Of a stretch of DNA of 64,000 nucleotides, positions 47,727 through 59,285 are shown in pieces. The notes beneath the pieces were generated by a model that was not told the DNA's origin, did no database searches, and saw only the letters and a list, made by a program, of their open reading frames with translations. Source of the DNA: Bathymodiolus brooksi (Eukaryota > Mollusca > Bivalvia > Mytilida > Modiolidae); NCBI GenBank assembly GCA_963680875.1, contig OY804576.1, positions 76,947,668 through 77,011,667 on the forward strand, written 5' to 3'. Each line of letters starts with the position of its first letter. Positions within the stretch are counted from its first letter, which is position 1. The translations under genes and the position numbers were made by a program.

Positions 47727-48342
47727 GTATCAACTGAGTCTGATGTAGTGAATTATAAATATTACAGTTTTAATCAATTGACGAAATCAAAACCTTATCA
47801 TTTCAAGAAACCTTTAAAATATATCTACTGCAATGTCATCATTCCAGGAGAAAATACCACTATGTAGTTCTATAAGTTGACTTCAAGTTCAGTACCCCAA
47901 TGTTTGTTTATACCGGATGTTGAATACGGATTATAATAGAAACCAAGTACCGTTGAGGTTCGAGTTTTCCGTATCTGTGGATTTTTTTGACAGACATTCA
48001 GTATATCTCCGATATGGCTCCCTAATTTCTGACAATGTGATTTTATTTTCGTAAACGCATCTCCCTTTCAGATCGAATAATAAAAGTTCCCATAATTCCT
48101 CCAGATGAAGTGAACAATTAGAAATAAAATTAACATACACCGTGCAGTGTGCCGGTACAACAAGTCGTGTATACAGGATATATAAATTAACATCCCGTGT
48201 GACATTCTGTTAGAAAATGTACATTGTATCTATTTTAAGCATGCGTGAACTCGGCTTAAATTTTAAGTGGTTTATATGTGCTCATCGTTTTATTATCATC
48301 TTGTTAAATGTATTTTATATGTAATGTGTTTGTATATATATA

Positions 48343-49935
48343 CGAGAAAAGGTAACACTAGGATTATTGAAGCTCCTTTTTTTTAGGGAGTGGATGTGGT
48401 CGAGTGGTCTAGGGCGCTGGACGTAAGGCTAAGCGAATGGTGCTGCAGTGTATCAATGGTGTGGGTTCAAATCCCGTCGAGGGAAGAACAAACATTTGAC
48501 AGCTCTAAAATCTAATTCTAACACTGTTTGGTTTAATTTTCAGACGTATATAATATTTAGTATTAACCTAGTATCCTTAGTAACTTTCAGATCCAGTGGG
48601 ACAGATATATTGTATGGTTGTCACTTGCTTCTAGACGTTTGTATAATATACTTTATTTACTGTGACTGTATAATGAATTCTTCATTATCCTTTACAATAT
48701 ATTAAAAATTGCTGAGTTAGATTGCTGTCAAATTATGATATTAAGTATATATGTACCATCTACACACGCTTATACACATGTCTTACGTCTATCCCTAGAT
48801 TTACCTTACGAGAAAAGGTAACACTAAGATTATTGAAGCTCCTTTTTTTTAGGGAGTGGATGTGGTCGAGTGGTCTAGGGCGCTGGACGTAAGGCTAAGC
48901 GAATGGTGCTGCAGTGTATCAATGGTGTGGGTTCAAATCCCGTCGAGGGAAGAACAAAAATTTGACAGCTCTAAAATATAATTCTAACACTGTTTGGTTT
49001 AATTTTCAGACGTATATAATATTTAGTATTAACCTAGTATCCTTAGTAACTTTCAGATCCAGTGGGACAGATATATTGTATGGTTGTCACTTGCTTCTAG
49101 ACGTTTGTATAATATACTTTATTTACTGTGACTGTATAATGAATTCTTCATTATCCTTTACAATATATTAAAAATTGCTGAGTTAGATTGCTGTCAAATT
49201 ATGATATTAAGTATATATGTACCATCTACACACGCTTATACACATGTCTTACGTCTATCCCTAGATTTACCTTACGAGAAAAGGTAACACTAAGATTATT
49301 GAAGCTCCTTTTTTTTAGGGAGTGGATGTGGTCGAGTGGTCTAGGGCGCTGGACGTAAGGCTAAGCGAATGGTGCTGCAGTGTATCAATGGTGTGGGTTC
49401 AAATCCCGTCGAGGGAAGAACAAAAATTTGACAGCTCTAAAATATAATTCTAACACTGTTTGGTTTAATTTTCAGACGTATATAATATTTAGTATTAACC
49501 TAGTATCCTTAGTAACTTTCAGATCCAGTGGGACAGATATATTGTATGGTTGTCACTTGCTTCTAGACGTTTGTATAATATACTTTATTTACTGTGACTG
49601 TATAATGAATTCTTCATTATCCTTTACAATATATTAAAAATTGCTGAGTTAGATTGCTGTCAAATTATGATATTAAGTATATATGTACCATCTACACACG
49701 CTTATACACATGTCTTACGTCTATCCCTAGATTTACCTTACGAGAAAAGGTAACACTAAGATTATTGAAGCTCCTTTTTTTTAGGGAGTGGATGTGGTCG
49801 AGTGGTCTAGGGCGCTGGACGTAAGGCTAAGCGAATGGTGCTGCAGTGTATCAATGGTGTGGGTTCAAATCCCGTCGAGGGAAGAACAAAAATTTGACAG
49901 CTCTAAAATCTAATTCTAACACTGTTTGGTTTAAT
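48343..49935 (+). repeat. 466-bp satellite array (about 3.5 units) with tRNA-Leu-derived sequence, inverted relative to 38.4 kb
   Basis: Same unit as 38,417-40,788 but on the plus strand. The tRNA-like segments are at about 48,387-48,485, 48,853-48,951, 49,319-49,417 and 49,785-49,883. Units 2 and 3 are essentially identical. It is bordered by TA-rich microsatellite on the left. Confidence 0.88.
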
Positions 49936-49942
49936 TTTAATA

Positions 49943-50095
49943 TACGTCTGAAAATTAAACCAAACAGTGTTAGAATTAGATTTTAGAGCTGTCAATTTTT
50001 TGTTCTTCCCTGGACGGGATTTGAACCCACACCATTGATACACTGCAGCACCATTCGCTTAGTCTTACGTCCAGCGCCCTCGACCACATCCACTC
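49943..50095 (-). repeat. Inverted fragment of the same satellite unit
   Basis: 'cgtctgaaaattaaaccaaa' through the tRNA-like segment on the minus strand, abutting the plus array and followed by a TA microsatellite. This mirrors the arrangement at the start of the 38.4-kb array. Confidence 0.85.
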
Positions 50096-50165
50096 TATAT
50101 ATATATATATCAACATGTAATGTCGGTAAAAAGCTCATTATGTTTATTGGTTTATTGGTTTATTA

Positions 50166-50787
50166 AGCCCGGTATACACGATACAAGTTTTGCATCCAAG
50201 TCTCCATTCAAGAAAACTTGGATCAAGAAAACTTGAATTCAAGTTTGTGTATACACGATGCAAGAAACTTTGATGAATACACACAAGTTTTGGCGGGAGA
50301 TACAACAAACAAAATGGCATTTTTGGGAGGAGAGGAGGGTGCTGCCCTTTGTATTGCATTATTATGTACAATTGTACTGCGAAGGAGATTAAACTCCAAA
50401 AAGAGGTCAACATGGGCTCGTAAATGGCTTCGAAGGCAACGATGGGATGTATTTCTATGAAGTCTATTAGATCTTCAATCATTTCATTAGTCCATGTAAC
50501 TGTCTTTTTCCTGCATGTTGGAGTTTCCTCTTTACCCGCCATCTTTGTAGGTGCACCATCTTTGTACAACACGTGTAGTTGTTATTATTTACATTCACAA
50601 ATTGATGCTGATAAGGATTCTGTCTTCTGATTAGCCAATCTCCATCCAAGTTGGAAAAAAATAGGATGCATTTCTATTCCATCCAAGTCCGTTCAAGTTT
50701 TTTGATTCAAGTTTCTTGTATGGTATACACGATCAAAAAACTTGAATGGAGACTTGGATGCAAAACTTGCATCGTGTATACCGGGCT
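50166..50787. mobile_element. Internally deleted PIF/Harbinger DNA transposon
   Basis: The inverted ends 'agcccggtatacacga' and 'tcgtgtataccgggct' extend with imperfections into 'gcatccaagtctccattcaa', flanked by TTA target duplications (50,163-50,165 and 50,788-50,790). On the plus strand from about 50,313 a short frame ends KKRSTWARKWLRRQRWDVF, like the N terminus of Harbinger transposases. On the minus strand from about 50,541 a frame reads RKKTVTWTNEMIEDLIDFIE, like the MADF/Myb-SANT helper protein. The middle, with the catalytic domain, is missing, so it is non-autonomous. Confidence 0.85.
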
Positions 50788-51037
50788 TTAGTCACAATTC
50801 TGTGGATTCAAGAGAACTAGTAATTTCCAGAGTTAAAACTTCTCTGTTGATGTCTGTTCGTAACAACTCGTGTATTTACATACAATAAATGGTAACTTAC
50901 ATTTCTAGGATTAAATATGATAATCGTCAAGATATCCTTTACTATTTTATATTTCATGTATTTTTTTTTCTAAGAAAGTAAGAAAAGGCAAATATTCGCA
51001 TTGTATTTTATCATGTGAACAATTTCAGCCGATGTGA

Positions 51038-51287
51038 GGGGGCCGTCGTGGTCATGATCGCATGGAATAGTTGAATTTACAATTACTTATGCAATCAGTA
51101 CCTATCACCACTGATGTTGTGAGTTCGAATTTCGATCAGGGCGAGGTGTACAACATTATGTGATCAAGTTTGTCAGTGACTTGCGACAGGTCGGTAGTTT
51201 TCTCCTGGTCCTCCAATTTCTTCCACCAATAAAACTGACCGCCACGATATAACTAAAATATTGTTGAAAGTGGCGTTAAACACCATC
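51038..51287 (+). mobile_element. SINE family A, full length
   Basis: From 'gggggccgtcgtggtcatga' to 'ggcgttaaacaccatcaaa', followed by an 'aaataaacaaacaaa' tail. Confidence 0.8.
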
Positions 51288-51854
51288 AAATAAACAAACA
51301 AAACATCAGATGTGAGACCGCATTTGCCTGATTTGCCTACATAGCGCTACGGCCATGACATCCTCCCGATAGTCCGACAGACTATAAGTACGTACATTTA
51401 ATAGCTATATTCTATGAAAATAAAATATTCTTTATAAGAAATATTCTTATTGTTCCAGTCGGTTCTTCTACTAAGCCAAGACAGTTTTTTTCAGTCCGGA
51501 ACAAATTTCTTGCTACATCGGCTCGGTCGAAACAAAAAATTAACGGGGAAGAAGATTTAATTTGATCCAAAAATAACTCCCTCCCCCGGCCCTCTAATAT
51601 CGTATGGTCGTCACTTTGAGATTGTCATTGAATTAAAGAGGTTTACTATTTCTTCGTAAAAGTGAATGAAAATTCCGGCATGTACAACTTGCAAGTACAA
51701 ATTCAGACAAATATTCAAGAAAATTGGTCAAACTAAAGATTTAGATCTTTCTTATGTATTCCCTCAAAAGTTTACTTTGTTGTTGTTCTTACTTGAACGG
51801 TGAAAGTGAAAAACAAACACATCTGTGTCAGACTATCGGGATGTCGGGTTATCA

Positions 51855-52080
51855 TGAGCTACACTCCCGTTTTACCCAGGGTACGCACAACAAGGTATGG
51901 TTTTAATTTCAATTTAAATTCTTTTCGGTATAATGTTGCAAAAATCTGGAATGAGCTGCCTAATCCTTACCTACCTTACCTCTGGATCATAACCTCCTGT
52001 GTAGAGGAACCATATTTCTATGTCTAACTAGTGTTGGGTGATGGTGCTACTGTACATCTATACATTGTGCACTGTGCTGT
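51855..52080 (+). pseudogene. LINE ORF2 C-terminal remnant
   Basis: Encodes RTTRYGFNFNLNSFRYNVAK then IWNELPNPY, the end motif seen in many LINE ORF2 proteins (a NSFRY...K.WN.LP pattern). The frame ends at 52,025 and upstream sequence is not part of the ORF. Confidence 0.6.
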
Positions 52081-52698
52081 CTCCATCACCATGAATCATT
52101 AAAAACACTATCCACTAATTAAAAAGTGACCTATTTACACCTGGGTTAAAAAGTTTCTCACACTTAAAAGAAGCTCCACAATCCACAAGGAATACACTTT
52201 TAAAAGTTAAAATTGTCTTTAAATCTAATGTATCTTCCTTCTAATATAAGTTTAAAATCTAAAACTGCAGCATGTATTTCTCATTAAAAATAAATAGTTC
52301 TCTAGTAGATAAAAGTTGCTATATCACAGTACATGTCGTACCGTTGTAATAAATGAGGTGTCAGTATTTCTCATTTCAAATAGTTGTGCAGCTGTTGATC
52401 CCCCTCTCCCTTTGGATGAGGCTATATTCATTACTTAAGAGTTCTCTTAAAAGTTATAACACATTGCTTCCCACGACCATCTCATGTGTGACTCAGTATT
52501 GACATAAGTATCTTATATAAGGAAAATAAACGCATTGAAATCATCTTTTGACATCAAGTTCAAGTAATTTAGTCCTTCTTATATGGAGTCTAAATAATAA
52601 TCTTATTGCAAGAAGTTCAATTCGGGTGGCATTTGTTGGATCTATTTTCACCTTGTTATATTTACTACTATCCAATAAAATTTGGAGTTGGCTAATAC

Positions 52699-54092
52699 CA
52701 GGCGCGTAGCTCCCTATACGCCAACACGCAGTTGCGTGCACATCGGCGTGCTGAAGAAAAAAAAATAAAGAGCAAAACAAATAAAATAAATAAGGAATAA
52801 TAAAATTTTAAAAAAAAGTGGAAAACAAAGTCTCGTTGTGGCTTTTTGTGAAAATTCAATGTCATAAAAATTACGGCATTTCAAATTTTATTCAAATGAC
52901 GTTACGGCCGTATCATTAGTATGAGTTACATCGAAAATATGGACAAGCGGACCAAGCTGCGCACACTTTGCGAAACGCGATGGACGAGTCGAGCCGACGC
53001 ACTGTACACATTTAAAACATCATTTCCTATAGTGGTTCATGCGTTGGAACGATTACAGGGACTAGGAGATGGCAAAGCCGGACAATACCTTGCATCTATT
53101 ACCAGATTTGTATTTGTTATAGCTCTGGTAGTATCAGAACACATTTTACAGAGTACGGTGTTTCTGTCGAAATTCCTGCAAGGTATCGAATGTGACCTGC
53201 TGGAGGCTACAAAAGAATGTAAAACTCTCATTGAGTTGTTACGAGCTGAACGACTCGATGAATCAGTTTGGGATGAATTGTATCAATCGGCATTAGATTT
53301 ATCAGAACCTTTCGATATCGTTGAAAATATGCCAAGCGATGTGGAAGACAGACTACCAGAGCCAATCACCCTGCAGACAGGCCAAAACAGTATTGGAAAG
53401 TTTCTTTGTACTATGCGTGTATAGACCACATGATAATGGAATTGGAGTCGCGTCTGATAAAATCAGAAAATCGCTTTTATGCACAGTATCTGCTTCCTCG
53501 TGTTATAGGAAATATTACGAACGAACAAATCGCGACATTGTATGAGACATACCAGACTGACCTGACATGTAATTTAAACGAATTCAAGAGGAAGGTCGCT
53601 CGATGGCGAACACGCTGGAGTATAACACCTCGCCATCAGATGCCAACTTCACTTTGTGAGACACTTGATGCAGTAAACCCGGTGCTATATCCTTCTATAG
53701 ATACCATCTTGTGTATCATGTTGACAATGCCGGTAACAAGTGCTACCGCAGAGCGATCGTTCAGTGTACTACGTCGGTTGAAGACATATGTACGATCAAC
53801 AATGAATAACGATAGGTTGTCATCGCTAGCATTAATGCATATCCATCGCGATTTCAGTGTGGATTTAGACAAAGTTATGGAGAAGTGCGTGTCTGCTAAG
53901 ACACGAAGAACAGATTTTGGGCAATTCTATGTAAATTCTGTCTAACAAAATCATGAAATCAATGTGTTGCTTATGTATTCAATTTACCCATGAAAACACC
54001 TCAGAACGCACCATTTTGCATCTAGTAAAAAAAAAGACCCCCTCTCCAAGGTATGGTTGCTTGCACTGCAAAAAAGGCTAGCTACGCCCCTG
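52699..54092 (+). mobile_element. hAT-family DNA transposon with 5-bp target duplication
   Basis: Ends 'caggcgcgtagct' and 'agctacgcccctg' are short inverted repeats. 'aatac' flanks both sides (52,694-52,698 and 54,093-54,097). Many hAT elements make 8-bp duplications, so a 5-bp one is notable. The element carries only the C-terminal half of a transposase (52,921-53,945). Confidence 0.88.
52921..53945 (+). pseudogene. hAT transposase, C-terminal half with frameshift
   Basis: First frame 52,921-53,400 begins MSYIENMDKRTKLRTLCETRW and reaches EPITLQTGQ. The second frame, about 53,380-53,945, continues YYACIDHMIMELESRL and ends in the hAT dimerisation signature SATAERSFSVLRRLKTYVRS with LSSLALMHIHRDF. 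About 340 residues are recognisable against 600-700 for intact relatives. A one-base frameshift lies near 53,365-53,395. No DDE-region start or zinc-finger N terminus is visible, so it is inactive. It most resembles the ZMYM1/P52rIPK-like hAT group. Confidence 0.88.
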
Positions 54093-55452
54093 AATACTGT
54101 CTAGTTCTGTGAATGATATTTCGCAGTTCTGTATATTTCGCCACGTGGCTGATATTTCCATAAGAATTTTCGTCCTTTCAGATTCAAGTTTCTGACAGTC
54201 TAAAATGAAATGTTGAATAGTCTCCTCAGCGTTTCCGCAGAGTAGACATGTAGGGTCGGACTCATCTCGATAGAACTTTATTCTTTTTGTTTGCAATACA
54301 TAGGTTCCTGTCACAATTCTGAGCTTGATTGGTACACTGCAGTGCTGAATAATATTTGTGTTTTAAAATTGGATGAACAATTCCTTTATAAATGCTTTTA
54401 CTATTAAGGAATTGTAGAGATGAGTACATCTGAGACATCGTGTGGATATGACTACTCCAATATTCACGGACTTTTGATTTTACCACTGATCTCCATTTCG
54501 ACTTTGACATAGGACTTTCCAAATAGGTGCTAGCTTCTTTCATATCATATTTTCTAAGGATATTGTTTATGCATATGAACCAACTATTGCTTGATTCTGC
54601 TTTTACAGTTAATTGACGGACAGCTAATTTCTTCTCTATGCTTGATTCATCCTGGTGACAAACGTTATTGAAAAATACTAATGCTTTAAGATGTATTTGA
54701 GCTTCTATAGGAAGAATACCAGTTAGTATATATACAGCCGGATCTGGACATCTTGTTGGTAATGATAGTAACTGCTTTATCATTCGTTTTTGAAACATTT
54801 CTAATTGTTCTAATGGTTTCGACGACGGTATTAATAATTCCATGCCATATAGTAGGATTGGTAAAACATAGGTTTTATATACATGTATATGCAGAAGTGA
54901 TTCTGGATCAAGGCCATTGGTACCACGGAAGCCACTACCGAATAGACTGTATGCACTTCTTCTTGATTTTGTTATATTTTCATCTACGTTTGCTTGAATA
55001 TTGGATTTCATTGATGCTGTTCGAATAATCCCTAAATGAGTAGCTCGATCAACGTTTGGCATCGGTGTGTCCCCCATTGTCAGGTGAATTTCTTTTACAG
55101 TATTGGTCTTCTTTTTTCTCTCTCTCTATTATATCAATTACCACACTTTTTTTGGGCTGAAGTTCATATCCTTCTGATTTTGCAAAATCAACGGCCATGT
55201 TAACCATGTTAATCACTTCAGACAACCATGTTAATCACTTCAGACAAGAAACAGCATTAGAACATTTTAAAAACGTAATTAAAATATGGAACGGCAGCTC
55301 ATGCCAGTGTAGTGCATGCAGACGATTTTGCTTAAATGCATGAACCTCTTATTTTTAGTTTGCTATTGTTCAGTTGATATCTGCTTTTGTATCTTGTGTG
55401 TATGGTCAAGGATCTGTATAGTAGAACTTCTTGGTATGGTGTGCTGCATAAA

Positions 55453-55863
55453 TTAGGCCGTTAGGTCATCTGTGGACGCTGGCTTTCCGCCACTAATATC
55501 CACCTCTACTTCTTCCGTAATACAACTTATTTCGGTGTGGTTTCCGGTGTTTTCCTTGTTTTGGATGCTGGTTTTGCACTCAAATTTTACATCTTGGTGT
55601 TCCCAGTATTTATCGAGCTTGATTTCAAATTGTCTTACATCCTTTGCATCAATTAGTGATTGTGGCAGAGTATTCCATAAATCAACGATTTTGTTGATGA
55701 AAGAAAATTTCCTTAAATTTATTTTGCAAAATTTCTTCTTGATTTTCTTACTAGTTCGAGTGTTAGGGTCAAGGTAAAATATACCTTCTGTGACTTCATT
55801 GTCATAGATACCCGTGATAATTTTGAAATTGATGTATATTTTTATGTATATGTTTGTATGCAT
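55453..55863 (-). pseudogene. LINE ORF2 C-terminal fragment
   Basis: 136-codon frame reading KKFCKINLRKFSFINKIVDL then WNTLPQSLIDAKDVRQFEIK and LDKYWEHQDVKFE, matching the WN.LP..V..A..V..FK..LDK.W pattern at the end of many LINE ORF2 proteins. It is a different element from the one at 52.5-55.2 kb. The 5' part is absent. Confidence 0.7.
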
Positions 55864-56404
55864 GATTGTACTCGTATGTGTTGTTTTGTTATATAGTCGA
55901 TTTTAAAAGCTCAGTAGAGCTTGTGTTATATGCATACTATATATCGACTCTAAATAAAATTTTGAATTGAATTGAAAAATAGACCCAAATTCACCAAATC
56001 ATACATGAACCATGTTAGCTACTCCAGGGACCTCTTGTTAATTTCTGAGTGATGTCCCTTACTGCCAGTACATGCGCAGTTATGCATATTCGATCTCTTA
56101 ATAATAGCGTGGTAAATATAGGTTTTATTTGTGTGTGAAAATATCCCAATTTAATCACATTAACAACATTTATTCGTGACTTAGCTCACATAAAATATCA
56201 TAAAGATAACAAGGTTGATACATTCACTGACTCTGTTCCCTTTTACCCGATGCATACACGATACAAAGAATATATTGACATTATTCAATATTCTTTGACT
56301 TGGTCTTCCGTCTTGGGGCGTTGGGCCCTCGTGTTGTATTTGCACAGCCATAGGCACAGGGATCTGAAAGTGAAATTATATCAATAAAATACGATTCTTC
56401 ATTC
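55864..56404. other. Intergenic DNA with a LINE-like 3' end
   Basis: 'ctctaaataaaattttgaat' followed by TTGAA repeats at 55,948-55,978 resembles a plus-strand LINE tail. Beyond it no gene or named repeat is seen. Confidence 0.4.
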
Positions 56405-57027
56405 TAGGGGCGTTCTTATTGCAAATAAACCAGTTTGAGTTTGGTTTTCCGTTTTAGAAACTGGATTGAATCTAGTTCATTGGTTTGTCTTATAATAAAT
56501 AGATGGTTTTATAAATAAAAATAAAAATGGCTGACTTCAATATTTTAATGCAATATATATATGAACGAGCATACAGTTTTTTTTTTTAAATAGTATTACA
56601 ATCGGTTACATTTTTTAGACTTTAAAGTTTCATGCTTGTGTCAGACAAATTTGCAAGACAGCAATATTTTAACCATTCATGTATGATGTAGACTTTTGCA
56701 GTCAAAAAGGGCTCATTAAATCAGTTGAACATAAATTATTCCCACTGGTACAGCATGGATGGTCATTAAATTGCTCTAAGCAATCAAACTGTTCGAGACA
56801 AATGCTGCACTCCAAAATAAAAACTTTAGTGGTCGCCAATTTGAACAGATGTCAAACCGTCGAAACCACACCCGGAGGTGGTTTGATGAGTTTCGGAAAA
56901 TAGTTTCAGTTTAATGCCGATAAATAAAAAAAACGGTTCGGGTTTAAAACTGCAGTTTGGACAATAAATAAAAATTGAAAAACCGAGTTAAAACCTAAAC
57001 TGGTTTCTCTGCAATAAAAATGCCCTA
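56405..57027. mobile_element. TIR DNA transposon, ~620 bp
   Basis: The ends 'taggggcgttcttattgca' and 'tgcaataaaaatgccct' are inverted repeats continuing into 'aaaccagttt' and 'aaactggttt'. A 74-codon plus frame inside (56,679-56,903) is not recognised. The hAT-like terminus is suggestive only; no clear target duplication. Confidence 0.6.
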
Positions 57028-57185
57028 ATATCCACATATCTTCATCACTGTAGTTCCTATGGTATATAAATCTGTCTTTATGTGCATCGATAGTGAAGAT
57101 TCGTGTATAGTTGAAAGGTATTTTATTGATATTCCTGTCGGTGCGAGTCTACTACTACTACTGTACTAGTACTGTAAGTAGGTAT

Positions 57186-58258
57186 CAGGTCCGTTCGCCC
57201 TAACTACACATTCGCCCTGGGTCCGTTCGTCCTGATAATTAAAAAGTATTTTAATGAACATTATCATATGAATATTTTAATTTAAAATAAAGAAGTAATG
57301 ATATAGAAAAATGTTAATTTAAAGAAAAAATATGAGCTTTTGGAAATTGATTTAAGTTCTTTTCAAGCAATTATTAGGTACATTGTATACGGTTTGAAAT
57401 GTTTAATTGAAATTAATGATTGTTGATTTCATCATTACAATTATTGATTGGAATTGGGGATTATTGTATATATCTTTGATCCATTTATTTTCGTTAATTG
57501 ATGGCTTTGGTTCTGTGATTATACACTTTCGATGTAAGCTTGGTATGAGTTAAACAACGTTGAAACAAACTGCAAACACAAAAGAATTATATACCTCACA
57601 GCTTGTGTTCTTTTATCTCGTGCTATTTCGTGTGATGGGTGTGAAATATATTTATGAATTAAAATGATTATTGTTAATCAAACGAGTATTTTAAAATGAA
57701 GTGTGATGCCTGAAAAAAAATCTAACATTATATTTATGTTCATTCTTCATACCCTTAATATAGTGTTATTCAGAGAAGAATGAACAGAAATATATGTTAG
57801 AATATTTTTTTTCAGGCATCACACTTCAGGTGTATAATCCTGTCAGACAGGATAATCAGCTGCAGTTTATTTGCAGACCATGTACCCTTTTGCTTTGAAT
57901 ATCAAATACTATTAGCACATGTTTTATATTCTGTCTCGTGTTGAATAAATGTAAATTGAATGTGATAGTTGTTAAAAGCTTCAATTTATTTAAAATAAGA
58001 GCAAATATAAAATGGACACATACAATTTCTACAGACTCTCGATTCACTCATCTTTATCTGCTTTACTTATTCCAAGGGACTGAAATATTTAACTTTGCTC
58101 ATTATCGAAGCATACACTTTAACATGGCACGTATTAAGAATATCTCAATTTATTAAATATATCATCAAATATCATTTATACTTCATTTATTTTGAATATT
58201 CTACATATATATATAATTATCAGGGCGAACAGGAATTGGGGCGATATGACCAGGAACC
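57186..58258. mobile_element. Non-autonomous TIR element with 'ttcgccct' ends
   Basis: 'gtccgttcgtcctgataatt' at 57,222 is inverted relative to 'attatcagggcgaacaggaa' at 58,216. 'tccgttcgccc' and 'ggggcgatatgaccagg' lie further out. The interior is AT-rich with a strong hairpin at 57,698-57,827 ('gaagtgtgatgcctga' and 'tcaggcatcacacttc'). Confidence 0.65.
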
Positions 58259-58429
58259 CTGTAAGTACTACCTCTCGGTGTTGTTCTGGGTTACCATATT
58301 TATTATAGCATGTTTTGTTGCACAGTTTTTCATTGTTTTTTTTTTTTTTTTTTGCTCAAATATTCATTAGCTGCACAAGATGAATTATAAGCGACCGTTT
58401 AAGAATTCTGTTGGAATTTTATATTATAT

Positions 58430-58527
58430 GTTATTCGGGATCTTCACAGGGGATACGAGTTCATATTCCCTGTCTGTGTTCTATATTCCCTTTGCCGAAC
58501 CCGTATCCCCTGTGAAGCCCGAATAAC
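58430..58527. repeat. ~98-bp hairpin MITE
   Basis: Arms 'gttattcgggatcttcacag' and 'ctgtgaagcccgaataac' continue into 'gggatacgagttc' and 'gaacccgtatccc', with a short loop containing 'atattccctgtctgtg'. Confidence 0.8.
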
Positions 58528-58679
58528 AAATATATTCTGTTAAAGTCTTCTTGTACCAATATTAAAGAGTATATCATTCTCTGAATATGATATTTCTCAT
58601 TGTTGAAGAGTTACTTTTGTTATGTGGGTTCGCACCCGGCTTTGTAAATTACAAAGAAGGGTGCACTCCGACTCGCAGC

Positions 58680-58785
58680 CACAAGTGATAAAGTTTACAA
58701 GTTACTTGCCCATGTTCGGTGGTTCTCTCCGGCTTCCTCCACCACTAAAACTGGTTGCCATGATATAGCTGAAATATTGTTGAAG
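58680..58785 (+). mobile_element. SINE family A-like tail fragment, diverged
   Basis: Contains 'gtggttctctccggcttcct' and 'gatatagctgaaatattgtt' with a different head. Confidence 0.5.
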
Positions 58786-59285
58786 AACTAAGAAAATTCT
58801 GACCGACCAACAACAACCAAAGATGGAGAATACTGTACTGGGAGCACACTCTGTCTGAATCCGTACCTGCTTCACATTAACTATTTCCAACTGTTCAAGG
58901 CCAACCATTACACCAAAATATAGAATACTGCGCATATATTTGCCATTAAACTTACGACAAATATTGACCCGTGTAATGCAAATTAAGAACATACAATGTT
59001 GGAGTTATATTTATGGACTGATAAATTTTCATAGTTTAATTTCAGAAATAAAGAGAGTAACAAATTTTCTGCAGAAATAAATAAACAATTTTAACAAGAA
59101 CTTGATAAACAAAGTTACTTTAAGAAAATTGACATCAACGGTAAACGATATAAACTGCTAAACAGTTTGTCAATATTGGAAGACATATTTTCACTTTTGT
59201 GTTGAAAGTAATATTAAAATTATTAATACTGCAACCGTGAAATACTGGCATCGCTTGTCGTGAAATGGAACGCATAGAATTACTT

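Larger units (their letters stand above)
52541..55235 (-). pseudogene. LINE reverse-transcriptase ORF, 3' part, interrupted by hAT
   Basis: Segments on the minus strand: about 55,235-55,080 (VDFAKSEGYELQPKKSVVID), 55,077-54,262 (ATHLGIIRTAS, then RRSAYSLFGSGFRGTNGLDP, ILPIEAQIHLKAL), 54,314-54,098 (CLLCGNAEETIQHFILDC) and, beyond the inserted hAT, 52,693-52,541 (ISQLQILLDSS to a stop at 52,541). It is the region after the polymerase palm, ending in a Cys/His-rich segment typical of LINE ORF2. There are frameshifts near 55,105 and 54,290. Removing the hAT and one target copy restores frame (TELDSISQLQI). Confidence 0.8.
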
